The notes beneath the pieces were generated by a model. It saw nothing but the letters and a program-made list of their open reading frames with translations, had not been told where the DNA came from and made no database searches. From Thermococcaceae archaeon (GTDB lineage: Archaea; Methanobacteriota_B; Thermococci; Thermococcales; Thermococcaceae), in NCBI GenBank assembly GCA_027064745.1, contig JAMOPD010000350.1:1-7273 (forward strand): a DNA stretch of 7,273 bases, written 5' to 3'. The position numbers and the translations under genes were made by a program. This document shows, one piece after another, positions 1 through 6,896 of this stretch; within the stretch, counting starts at the first letter, position 1, and each line of letters opens with the position of its first letter.

Positions 1-68
1 ACTTCTTCTTTTTTAACCTTATTGGCTTTTGGGACGTGTTCAAACTTAGTTGGTTGTTATTCAAAATT

Positions 69-278
69 TTACTTCTTTCTCTTGGGAGGGATGTATTTTT
101 GCTTGGGTTTTGTACGACACTCATTAAATCTTCGTAGGAATTCTTCAATCCCATATCTGGCGGCTTTTTTAAAGCACTGTTTGTATTGCCGGTTAATTCC
201 CAGAGCGTGATTTATGATAACTATTCCATAAGTGGAGTTAAATTTCCCAATTTGCTTGCCTAACTCTTGACTAAATAT
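69..278 (-). pseudogene. Start-less 69-codon coding remnant in frame with the preceding gene
   Basis: Directly after the TAA of the 186-residue gene, the same frame stays open for 69 more codons and ends with its own TAA. It contains no ATG, GTG or TTG, so it cannot start translation conventionally. The predicted peptide looks like real archaeal protein: a beta-like stretch (STYGIVIINHALGIN), then a basic amphipathic part (FKKAARYGIEEFLRRF), then a Lys-rich tail (YIPPKRKK). The opposite strand is also open here but gives a Phe/Cys-rich product typical of a shadow frame. I do not recognise the family. It could be the C-terminal stub of a deleted gene, or the former C-terminus of the 186-residue protein cut off by a nonsense mutation. 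Readthrough of the TAA is possible but unsupported. Confidence 0.45.
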
Positions 279-839
279 TTACCTTTCCTTCTTGCTCTTC
301 TGCATCTCTTCTACGATAAGAGGTAGATAATCAGTGAGAGACTCAATATCTGGGGTCTCATTTTTAAACGCAGTAGCTAAGCCATCCAACAATAAAATCT
401 GAGTTTCATCCAAATCAAGAGCATCGATAATCATGTTCCTGTGCCTTCTAACAAGCTTCATAAGTTCATACATGCTCTTTGTCAGCTCTTTGTAATCTCT
501 CTCAATTTGATTCACTATTCTCTGAGCTTTTTCTTTTGGTTCAAAAGGTGGTATTGCTGTGGAGTACATAAACAGTGCCCCGAATGCATAGGCAATATCA
601 TCTGCCAATTGTTCTAAATCCCTTTTTGCTTTGTCTAACTTTTTCTGGAATGTATTGGCAAGCGACTTTCTAAGCTGCCTCTTTCTCTCTACCTCCCTTC
701 TCCATTGAATGAACTTGGAGATAATTTCAAATATTCCGTAGATTTCAAGAGCAAGACTCAGGTAGGGCTTTAAATTGCTTGCAATAGTTCCACTTGAGCT
801 CATAAAAAATTTGAAGATGGTTTGATCGGGTTTGTGCAT
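279..839 (-). CDS. Charged helical protein of unknown function (186 aa), third gene of the methyltransferase unit
   Basis: I do not recognise a family. The N-terminus has an amphipathic, partly hydrophobic segment at residues 26-46 with Glu and Lys inside it, so surface or membrane association is possible but a true transmembrane helix is unlikely. Residues 46-82 are dense in Arg, Lys and Glu (REVERKRQLRKSLA) and probably form a long helix or coiled coil. A short hydrophobic stretch ending in IPPF (about 83-99) acts as a break. Residues 100-140 are again charged helix, and the C-terminus is acidic, ending in a basic KSKKER tail. There is no signal peptide and no catalytic motif I can defend. 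I chose the ATG at 839 because an imperfect Shine-Dalgarno (AAGGGGTTA, 853-845) lies just upstream; the next Met (codon 13) has none. It follows the 604-residue gene by 37 bases on the same strand, so it is probably co-transcribed. It could be a small structural or regulatory subunit working with that protein. Being a gene is fairly sure; function is unknown. Confidence 0.82.
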   Translation of the reverse strand: MHKPDQTIFKFFMSSSGTIASNLKPYLSLALEIYGIFEIISKFIQWRREVERKRQLRKSLANTFQKKLDKAKRDLEQLADDIAYAFGALFMYSTAIPPFEPKEKAQRIVNQIERDYKELTKSMYELMKLVRRHRNMIIDALDLDETQILLLDGLATAFKNETPDIESLTDYLPLIVEEMQKSKKER

Positions 840-844
840 TTTTG

Positions 845-853
845 TAACCCCTT
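845..853 (-). promoter_or_regulatory. Weak ribosome-binding site for the 186-aa gene
   Basis: Read on the minus strand, AAGGGGTTA lies 5 bases before the ATG at 839. It matches the archaeal GGAGGTGA consensus only partly. It sits in the 37-base gap after the upstream gene, where I see no separate promoter or terminator, so the gene probably depends on transcription from upstream. Confidence 0.45.
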
Positions 854-876
854 ACGCTCTTTTAAAAATTAGTGCG

Positions 877-2691
877 TTATGAGAGAGTTGCTAAACTTTT
901 AAATCCTTCTGCGATTTGTTTTTCTCTCATGGATGGGTCTTTCCACTTTACGGAGAATATTATTAAAAATCCGTCGGCGGCCATTATTTTCTTGGGTTCA
1001 GTAATTATAATACCATTTCTCTCCAGCTCAATTTTTAGTGGTCGGTAAATTTCTTTGAAGAATTTATCATCTCCAAAATTGCTCTTTTTTATTGGCTGTA
1101 CTTTGCGAGTACTTTCATCTATTCCAATGACATAAAACTTAAAATAGCTATCATTAAGCTTTTTGAGAATATCCTCCTTTAGTTCGGAAACGATATTCTC
1201 CGCAGATTTGGGTGTTAAGCGAGAGTAATCCTCATAGAGGATAGTAGCAGCCTTGTATTCTAAAATATTTTCCATTTCTGGAATTTCACCCAATTCAAGA
1301 GGTTTCACATACTTTTCAATATATTCAAAAACTTCATCAAAAATCCAGAAGTCTGGTTCAAGTGTTGTTAGCAAGTTAAGAACAGAGAGCTTTAACAATA
1401 TCTTGTACGTAGGGGATAGGCTGTTCCAATCAATGGATTTCAGGACGTCCATGAAGTCTTTATCTGGAATTGGGTTATAAATTGCCAAATTACCGATCCT
1501 AATAGGAGAGCGTAGATTAACGTTCTTTTTCACAAAGAGTATGTTTGTTGGTTCATCCTCTATTATCCTTTTTGAGATTTCATCCAAGAATTCACCATCA
1601 ATCTCAATAAAACGCTGATATACTCTCTTTGCTGCATAGATTAGGATACTGTTAAAATCTTCAAATTCAGGTTTTTCTAATAGAAGGACTTCATCATATC
1701 CATCATCCAACGGAACTCTCCGATATAATCCATCTGCTCGCTCGATCAGGGGCTTGAGAGTAAAGCTTTTTGGATCTAAAAAGGAATTGAGATTCATGAG
1801 CTCGTTAATAACATTAGCAACGTATTCACGTTGGTAGTCTATACCGTACTGATACTCCTTTATGTATTCAAAAAGTTGGGGGAGTTTTTTATTTGAAAAT
1901 CTCCTATGCACTGCAGGGATCGAAGCGTATTCTATCCTAAGAGGCAGCCCTTTAATTTTCAGGACTTTCTGTTCTAAGTTCAGTTCAACATCTCCAACTT
2001 TGGCTGTTCCACCCTGGAGGTTACGTTCTAATTCAAAAATTAGAGCATTATTGATTCCAATAGAGATTTCATAATCTCCATACTTACCCACAAATCTGAC
2101 AGTAAATTCCTCTGGCAAAGGCCATTTTTTCTCAGGAATTCCCAACCAACTGAGAAATGTTTTGTTGGATGAGTGCTTGAGATACACACCAATTTTCAAT
2201 TGTTCACTCTCTTTTTGAAATACCACAAAGCGATAAATGTTATCTCTATCTAAAAACCGCTCATAAACATTGACCTGACCTGAGTTTTCCATAACAGCAC
2301 TTTCTTCTTTGAGCTTGCTATGGAGTAAGTAAAGGACGTTGGAATATGTTATTGCAATAACATATTTCCCTTCTGCTCGCATAGATGTCGCAGTTCCATG
2401 TTTTAGGAAATCAAATAAAATATCCCTAAGAATTATCTGTTTTATCTCTTGGGACTCTGAAGAAAGAATTTCTGAAACTTTTCTTCTGAGTGTAGGATTC
2501 CTGATGTGTTTAGGTGGATACCAAGATTTAACCAGGGGTCTAATACTCTCTTCTAAAAATGTGATGAACTTTTCAGCATTAGTTTCTTTCAGCTGTTCTA
2601 CTTTCATGTACTTTTCGGGATTTTCTTCAATGGTTGGAAGCTCTACTTCAGATCTTAGCGGGGTATAAATAATAAGGACAGACTCATCCAT
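877..2691 (-). CDS. Large protein of unknown function (604 aa) co-transcribed with the DNA methyltransferase
   Basis: I do not recognise this protein. It has no signal peptide, no transmembrane helix, no Walker A or B motif, and no convincing nuclease or methylase motif. Several modules can be seen. Residues 1-100 are mainly helical and end in a conserved-looking GTATSMRAEGKY turn (99-110). Residues 109-185 alternate beta strands (YVIAITYSNVLYLLHSK, then NIYRFVVF and LKIGVYLKHSSNKTFLSWLGI). Residues 194-255 are a beta-rich part. Residues 270-520 are largely helical. Residues 515-582 are an alpha/beta C-terminal part (FKFYVIGID to GFLIIFSVKW). The start ATG is supported by a GGTGAT site that overlaps the stop codon of the methyltransferase gene, so the two are translationally coupled. 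Base composition is AT-rich like the outer parts of the methyltransferase. By position it is a candidate effector or partner of a restriction or antiviral system. That role is inferred from neighbours only. A distant, unrecognised nuclease fold cannot be ruled out. Confidence 0.9.
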   Translation of the reverse strand: MDESVLIIYTPLRSEVELPTIEENPEKYMKVEQLKETNAEKFITFLEESIRPLVKSWYPPKHIRNPTLRRKVSEILSSESQEIKQIILRDILFDFLKHGTATSMRAEGKYVIAITYSNVLYLLHSKLKEESAVMENSGQVNVYERFLDRDNIYRFVVFQKESEQLKIGVYLKHSSNKTFLSWLGIPEKKWPLPEEFTVRFVGKYGDYEISIGINNALIFELERNLQGGTAKVGDVELNLEQKVLKIKGLPLRIEYASIPAVHRRFSNKKLPQLFEYIKEYQYGIDYQREYVANVINELMNLNSFLDPKSFTLKPLIERADGLYRRVPLDDGYDEVLLLEKPEFEDFNSILIYAAKRVYQRFIEIDGEFLDEISKRIIEDEPTNILFVKKNVNLRSPIRIGNLAIYNPIPDKDFMDVLKSIDWNSLSPTYKILLKLSVLNLLTTLEPDFWIFDEVFEYIEKYVKPLELGEIPEMENILEYKAATILYEDYSRLTPKSAENIVSELKEDILKKLNDSYFKFYVIGIDESTRKVQPIKKSNFGDDKFFKEIYRPLKIELERNGIIITEPKKIMAADGFLIIFSVKWKDPSMREKQIAEGFKSLATLS

Positions 2692-2694
2692 AAT

Positions 2695-2700
2695 ATCACC
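2695..2700 (-). promoter_or_regulatory. Ribosome-binding site overlapping the upstream stop codon
   Basis: On the minus strand, GGTGAT lies three bases before the ATG at 2691, and the TGA inside it is the stop codon of the methyltransferase gene. Terminating ribosomes are thus placed on the next start site. This is strong evidence that the two proteins are made together, in related amounts, from one mRNA. Confidence 0.75.
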
Positions 2701-5700
2701 TTTTCTTTTTCTTCCTTGAAAACGTCTTCGCCTTCACCAGTCTCGCCTTCACAAGCTCCACGACAGCTTTGTAAACCTCCAGCTGCTCCTCCTCGGTTAA
2801 GCCAAGAGCCTCGAAGATGATCTTGTCGAGCTCTCTCCTATCAGGCATGACTTTATCCAAGCTAACCTCGTCTGAATTGATGTTGCTTAAATCGCGGTTG
2901 GGTTTTGGAAGGCCGAGCTCTTCGAAGATGGATTTGATTTCATAATCTCTTAGTTTTTCAAATATTTGTTGTAGCTGTTCTGTGTATGCAACCAAAGCTT
3001 TAGACTTAAAGACAATAAGCTTTTGAATATCAATTCCTTCAGTTTTCAGTGCTCCTTCCCCAAGATTCGAACGTCCAATAAGCTCCCGAATAAGTGCCTG
3101 ATATGTTGCAAATAATGATGCAAAAAGAACTAATGGTGATTCTTTTTCGTTAGCAGTTATCTCAAAAAGGTTATGATCGACTACAATATTTCTACTTTGC
3201 AAGATTCCGACAATAAGCCTGTCATTGTGTATCATTGGCCATAGAACATCAGGAGTCTTATGAGGAACTAATCCGTACCAAGGCTTTCTACTCTTAAGGG
3301 TGCTACGCTGAGGGTATCCTTTCTGCTCCCCCCATTGGATATAATCAAGAGCATGAAGTTTTTGACGACTTTTCAGCGAACCTCTAGATTCGTTACAAAT
3401 AAACGCTATCATCTTTAAGTCTTGTTCATAGATTAAAGGTTTCCTAATTTCGCGAGGACTTATTATTACAGGCCTCAAGAACTCCTCCTCAATGTATCCC
3501 TTCCAGCCTGCCTTATTCCTAACGGCAATCAATCCTTCTTCTGGCTTGTGAACTCTTCCACAGACTGGACAGACAGGCCACTCTATTGGGTTTTTTATTG
3601 GCTCAAGATAGAAGAATTCATTTGCACCACTAGTAAATCCTCTCGTAACCTCAGCAATATCCCCCAACCTCACAAGCTTGTCCTTCCCCTTATCCAGAAT
3701 CACGTAGAATATTTGTGGAGCTCTAATCAAAATTCCGCCCCATTTCATGCCTTTGTATTCGCCGAAGATGTTGTAAGCTCTAAGCAGAGGATGTTTTGTG
3801 CCGATTTCGAGACCGCCCATCCTGGCCAGATCTACAGCTTTGACGCTCCTAACCCTAACATCACCGTCTTCATGGCTGTAAACTTTCCCGCCAAAAACCT
3901 CAACTTCCTTTACTTTCCCAGCATAGCAGTAGAGCATCTTGTCTACTATCTCAAGACTCAGCTCGTCAAAGTTTTTCTTTAGAAGGATGAAGTTCACGCA
4001 GTCGTCGCCAACTGTATTAAACAGCTCTTTGGGCTTTCTCGTCAAAACTGTAATCACCGTATTAACGTCAGCCTGCTCGAAAGACCTTGTTGTGTAGTCA
4101 ATAACTCTCCTCAGATTGGTAAACCTCAAGAAGAACTCCTGCAGCTGAGTTCCGTAATCAACATCAAGCCAGGAGTTTGATGTGATGAAAACCAGCGCAC
4201 CTTTAGGATTAAGCAAATTAACGCCCTGAATGAAGAAGTAAGCGTAGAGGTCGCTTCTCTTGTTCAAACGCATCTCATGCTCAAACTTCTCCTTTATGGT
4301 TGTTTTCATGTGGTTGATTATCTTCTCTTTGTATTCCTTCTTGAGCTTGTTCTGCTCCTTCTTTGGCAGCATCTCGAACTCTGCCAGATCATAATACTCC
4401 GGATAAATCTTCTCCTGCCTGACGTAAGGAGGATTGGCAATCACAATGTCAAAGCCCTTCTTGTGGAGCATTACCTCTGGAAAGTCAAGCTCCCAGATGA
4501 AGGGTGGCTTTTCAATCCTACCCTCTCTAATCGCTGATAGCAGAAGCTTAAACGCTTTTTTGTCCTTGGTTTCTCTTGAATCTTTTAGCTCTTCCAGAAC
4601 GTCCTCCGCAAAAGCTTCAAGGACATGCCACTTAGTTTCCTCCAAATCCTTCCAGCTGACGCCTCTGCCTTCATAGTACTTCTTCGCAAGCTCTTTGTAC
4701 TGAACTATCCAGAAAGCGGGCCCACTCCTTGCGGCTCTCTGTTTTAGGCTTTCACGCCATTTGGAGAGGGGAATATCAAGAACAATCTTCTTTCCATCCT
4801 CGCCCTTAATAATTATGTGCGGTGGAGCAAGGGAATCTCCAACGACTAACTTGGCTTCCAAGTTGGGCAGAATGGGCTCGTTGGGAATTCTCTCCTCTTT
4901 CTCAATTAGTGCTAACCATAGCCTGAGCTTAGCAACCCTTATCGCCCATTCCTTGATGTCAACGCCATAAATGTTTTCCCTGATTATCTCAAGCTTCTTT
5001 TTGTAATCTACCGAAACGTTGGCTTTCTCGTAGAGCTCCCTTAAAAGATGATACATGCCAACCAAAAAAGCACCGCTTCCAGCTGCAGGGTCAACTATTT
5101 TGACCTCCTCAAGTGCCTCAACTATCTCCCATGGCAGCGATCTCGGCTCCCATTCATGAACCGGTTTAAAGACAAACTCTCTCAAAAGCTTATCATTGAC
5201 TTTGGCATTCCTCTTCAAATATTCATAAACCGCCATCCTGCACATGAAATCTACCTCTGCCCTCGGCGTGTAAAAGATTCCCGAAACCCTTCTCTCTTCT
5301 TCCTCCAGTGCTTTCTCTTCCTCCGCTATGAGCGACTCGTAAATCTTTCCAAGCATCGCTGGATCAACTGCAACCTCAACTTCATAGGGTGTCTCTTCCG
5401 TTACCGTAAAGTTGTACTCTTCAAAAAATTCGAATATGAGCTCTCTTACTAAACTGTCTGGAAGAGAAGCGATTATTTCATCCAAATCAACACCTTCTAT
5501 CTTAACATGGCTGAAAAGACCGCCGTTGAAGTAGGGAACCCCATACGTAAAGATATCTCTCACAATTGGAGAGGGGATGCTTTGAATTTCCTCCACATTC
5601 CTTCTTTCGTATCCAATCCTTGGAGTGTTCATCGCATAGAGGAACAGGACTCTAAGGTAGTCCCTGTAAAACTCGTCACCATACTCTTCCCACTGCTCAT

Positions 5701-6535
5701 GAAGCCATCTCACAAAGTTCTTAACGTTAACTTTTTCTTGGAGATCCTTTCTAAGAGCTGATTTTTCAACAATCCAACCCTTCTTTTGGAGGAAATAAAC
5801 AAACATCAATCTGTTAAAGAAAGTGTGGGCAAATGTCTTGACTGCTCTTTCGACAAATATCTCTTTTGGTAGTTCTCCCGTGTAGGCTTCTTTAAGCTTC
5901 TTCCCATAGAGCTTCTTTATTTCGCCCTCAAGCTTGTAGTAGTACTCCTTGTACTCCTTGAAAAACTCTTCCGTGAGAGGCTTAACCTGCATGTATTCAT
6001 CAATAATTTGTCTAATGCGACTTGCTGGTAGATGTCTTTTGGACTTTTTCAACTCTTCAGCAACAGCAACTAAATTTTCGACAAGCGTCCTAAATTTTCC
6101 TTCTTCGGGATCAATCACGTAGATGTTAAGCTTGGCATTTTCAAGCTCTCTCCTGTAAATCGGCACCACGAGCTTCCAGTATTCATCATAATCGAGAATA
6201 ATTAAGAAATTTGCAAATTGTAAGTCAATAGAATACGTGAAATTCAACAAATCTTTTACCAATCTCTGCCTGTACTTTACAGTATCGCTTTTGCTTTGGG
6301 CATAAACAATGTAGAAACTGTCCCCCTCTGAAGGATTGGTCTTTGCGATTATCTTGATCATCCTCGTGTTTTGAGCTGCAAATTCACTGAGCTCAGTCTT
6401 TGGAATTTGTTCATCATGATAATCAAAATCCCAGATATCAACAAAAGCATCTCTAAAAATGTTGATTGCATCATTAATCCTCATTTTTGGTTCAAGTTTA
6501 TTGAGAATCTTTTCGAGTTTTAACTTGAGCTCCAT
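2696..6535 (-). CDS. DNA adenine-N6 methyltransferase, Eco57I/type IIG/PglX-like (about 1279 aa)
   Basis: It transfers a methyl group from S-adenosylmethionine to N6 of adenine within a specific DNA site, for host marking in restriction or phage defence. Numbered from the ATG: residues 1-170 form an N-terminal alpha/beta domain resembling the nuclease-position domain of type IIG enzymes, with a QSK triplet (80-82) but no clear acidic partner. Residues 185-410 are a helical linker. The methylase core has motif X-like GIFYTP (419-424), motif I DPAAGSG (482-488), YGVDI (523-527) and GDSL (566-569). The catalytic NPPY motif is at 701-704, followed by FITSNSWL (783-790). This order is the gamma class. 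A target-recognition domain follows, with GDIAEVTRGF (958-967), a CPVC pair (989-992) and KPWYGL (1084-1089). Helices and a Lys-rich tail end the protein. A GTG three codons upstream (6544) is open but lies only two bases after the GGAG site, so I prefer the ATG. It is the first gene of the unit. Whether it also cuts DNA is uncertain. Confidence 0.93.
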   Translation of the reverse strand: MELKLKLEKILNKLEPKMRINDAINIFRDAFVDIWDFDYHDEQIPKTELSEFAAQNTRMIKIIAKTNPSEGDSFYIVYAQSKSDTVKYRQRLVKDLLNFTYSIDLQFANFLIILDYDEYWKLVVPIYRRELENAKLNIYVIDPEEGKFRTLVENLVAVAEELKKSKRHLPASRIRQIIDEYMQVKPLTEEFFKEYKEYYYKLEGEIKKLYGKKLKEAYTGELPKEIFVERAVKTFAHTFFNRLMFVYFLQKKGWIVEKSALRKDLQEKVNVKNFVRWLHEQWEEYGDEFYRDYLRVLFLYAMNTPRIGYERRNVEEIQSIPSPIVRDIFTYGVPYFNGGLFSHVKIEGVDLDEIIASLPDSLVRELIFEFFEEYNFTVTEETPYEVEVAVDPAMLGKIYESLIAEEEKALEEEERRVSGIFYTPRAEVDFMCRMAVYEYLKRNAKVNDKLLREFVFKPVHEWEPRSLPWEIVEALEEVKIVDPAAGSGAFLVGMYHLLRELYEKANVSVDYKKKLEIIRENIYGVDIKEWAIRVAKLRLWLALIEKEERIPNEPILPNLEAKLVVGDSLAPPHIIIKGEDGKKIVLDIPLSKWRESLKQRAARSGPAFWIVQYKELAKKYYEGRGVSWKDLEETKWHVLEAFAEDVLEELKDSRETKDKKAFKLLLSAIREGRIEKPPFIWELDFPEVMLHKKGFDIVIANPPYVRQEKIYPEYYDLAEFEMLPKKEQNKLKKEYKEKIINHMKTTIKEKFEHEMRLNKRSDLYAYFFIQGVNLLNPKGALVFITSNSWLDVDYGTQLQEFFLRFTNLRRVIDYTTRSFEQADVNTVITVLTRKPKELFNTVGDDCVNFILLKKNFDELSLEIVDKMLYCYAGKVKEVEVFGGKVYSHEDGDVRVRSVKAVDLARMGGLEIGTKHPLLRAYNIFGEYKGMKWGGILIRAPQIFYVILDKGKDKLVRLGDIAEVTRGFTSGANEFFYLEPIKNPIEWPVCPVCGRVHKPEEGLIAVRNKAGWKGYIEEEFLRPVIISPREIRKPLIYEQDLKMIAFICNESRGSLKSRQKLHALDYIQWGEQKGYPQRSTLKSRKPWYGLVPHKTPDVLWPMIHNDRLIVGILQSRNIVVDHNLFEITANEKESPLVLFASLFATYQALIRELIGRSNLGEGALKTEGIDIQKLIVFKSKALVAYTEQLQQIFEKLRDYEIKSIFEELGLPKPNRDLSNINSDEVSLDKVMPDRRELDKIIFEALGLTEEEQLEVYKAVVELVKARLVKAKTFSRKKKKR

Positions 6536-6546
6536 ATTTACCACAA

Positions 6547-6552
6547 CTCCTT
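6547..6552 (-). promoter_or_regulatory. Ribosome-binding site that decides the methyltransferase start
   Basis: AAGGAG on the minus strand lies 11 bases before the ATG at 6535 but only two bases before the in-frame GTG at 6544. The spacing favours the ATG, giving 1279 rather than 1282 residues. Confidence 0.6.
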
Positions 6553-6571
6553 ACTTCTAAGGTAAATAATT

Positions 6572-6584
6572 ATCACAGTGTTAT
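6572..6584. promoter_or_regulatory. Imperfect 13-bp dyad next to the operon TATA box (possible operator)
   Basis: ATCACAGTGTTAT matches its own reverse complement at 10 of 13 positions. It touches the downstream edge of the TATA-like box of the methyltransferase operon, where a bound repressor would block initiation. It contains the TGTGAT hexamer (minus strand) that recurs in the intergenic region. Operator function is an inference. Confidence 0.3.
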
Positions 6585-6596
6585 TTTAATCTTTGT
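6582..6596 (-). promoter_or_regulatory. Probable archaeal BRE/TATA promoter of the methyltransferase operon
   Basis: On the minus strand, a purine-rich CACAAAGA (BRE-like) is followed by TTAAAATA (TATA-like, 6589-6582). Transcription starting about 25 bases downstream would begin near 6560, leaving a short leader containing the AAGGAG site. The box departs from the best TTTAWATA consensus, so promoter strength may be moderate or regulated. Confidence 0.5.
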
Positions 6597-6603
6597 GCTT
6601 GGG

Positions 6604-6626
6604 TTGATGGGAAAAAGATTTGTGAT
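6604..6626 (+). repeat. 23-bp direct repeat, copy 1
   Basis: The first of two identical 23-base copies. It begins TTGATGGGAAAAA and ends GATTTGTGAT, and lies about 8 bases upstream of the BRE-like element of the methyltransferase operon promoter. The flanking bases differ from those of copy 2, so identity stops sharply at both ends. The copies fall in different reading frames of the only open frame here, so they do not encode a peptide repeat. Confidence 0.9.
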
Positions 6627-6719
6627 ATCCTAGTTCCCGTCATGTCTTTGGTTGTGCTTGTTGAACGCCTGTATGAGCAACCACTTAGCATCTACAAGCA
6701 TCAAAACCAATTTTTAACC

Positions 6720-6742
6720 TTGATGGGAAAAAGATTTGTGAT
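6720..6742 (+). repeat. 23-bp direct repeat, copy 2
   Basis: Identical to the copy at 6604-6626, in the same orientation, with 93 bases between the copies (116-base period). The spacing and the lack of further copies do not fit a CRISPR array. It could be an operator pair, a recombination scar, or target/attachment-like sites flanking a small insertion. Confidence 0.9.
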
Positions 6743-6855
6743 GGTAGGGGGTCTGTTTTCATCACACAAATAACAGGGTATTATCCACATAAAGGACTCA
6801 TAAATTCACAAGGTAGCAGTGGAGTTACAAAGAATTCTCATCCGAACAGTATCCA

Positions 6856-6867
6856 GAAAACTTAAAC
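6856..6867 (+). promoter_or_regulatory. Probable BRE/TATA promoter of the plus-strand gene
   Basis: GAAAA followed by CTTAAAC resembles a BRE plus TATA element. Initiation about 25 bases downstream would fall near 6888-6890, just at the ribosome-binding site, giving the very short leader common in these archaea. Confidence 0.5.
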
Positions 6868-6889
6868 GGATACTCTAGAAAAATCCTAA

Positions 6890-6896
6890 GGAGGTG
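6890..6896 (+). promoter_or_regulatory. Strong ribosome-binding site for the GTG start at 6903
   Basis: GGAGGTG is a perfect match to the complement of the archaeal 16S rRNA 3' end. It lies six bases before a GTG codon, which fixes the start of the partial gene even though that codon is not ATG. Confidence 0.85.

Noticed and set aside
22..210. Open reading frame on the plus strand starting at TTG
   Set aside because: No ribosome-binding site, and a Phe/Cys/Leu-rich product. It is antisense to a more protein-like minus-strand frame, so it is a shadow.
279..839. HEPN-type RNase motif in the 186-aa protein (Arg/His cluster near residues 131-134)
   Set aside because: The cluster is RRHRN, without the R-x4-6-H spacing of HEPN nucleases.
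877..2691. PD-(D/E)xK active site in the 604-aa protein (Asp234, Glu240-Gln-Lys242)
   Set aside because: The spacing is very short and the segment (VELNLEQKVLKIKG) looks like a simple beta hairpin. A D...ExK match this loose occurs by chance in any Lys/Glu-rich protein.
279..6535. Assignment to BREX or DISARM on the strength of the methyltransferase
   Set aside because: The methyltransferase type is shared by many systems, and none of the other diagnostic genes is present in the window.
6648..6719. Terminator hairpin (TTGGTT ... AACCAA followed by TTTTT)
   Set aside because: The six-base stem would enclose a loop of about 50 bases, and no gene ends upstream of it on that strand.
6604..6742. 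CRISPR array
   Set aside because: Only two copies of a 23-bp repeat with a 93-bp spacer, no dyad in the repeat, and no cas genes.
6570..6773. 67-codon open stretch on the plus strand in the intergenic region
   Set aside because: Its only ATG starts are internal and have no Shine-Dalgarno. The product does not resemble a protein I know, and the two 23-bp repeats are read in different frames.
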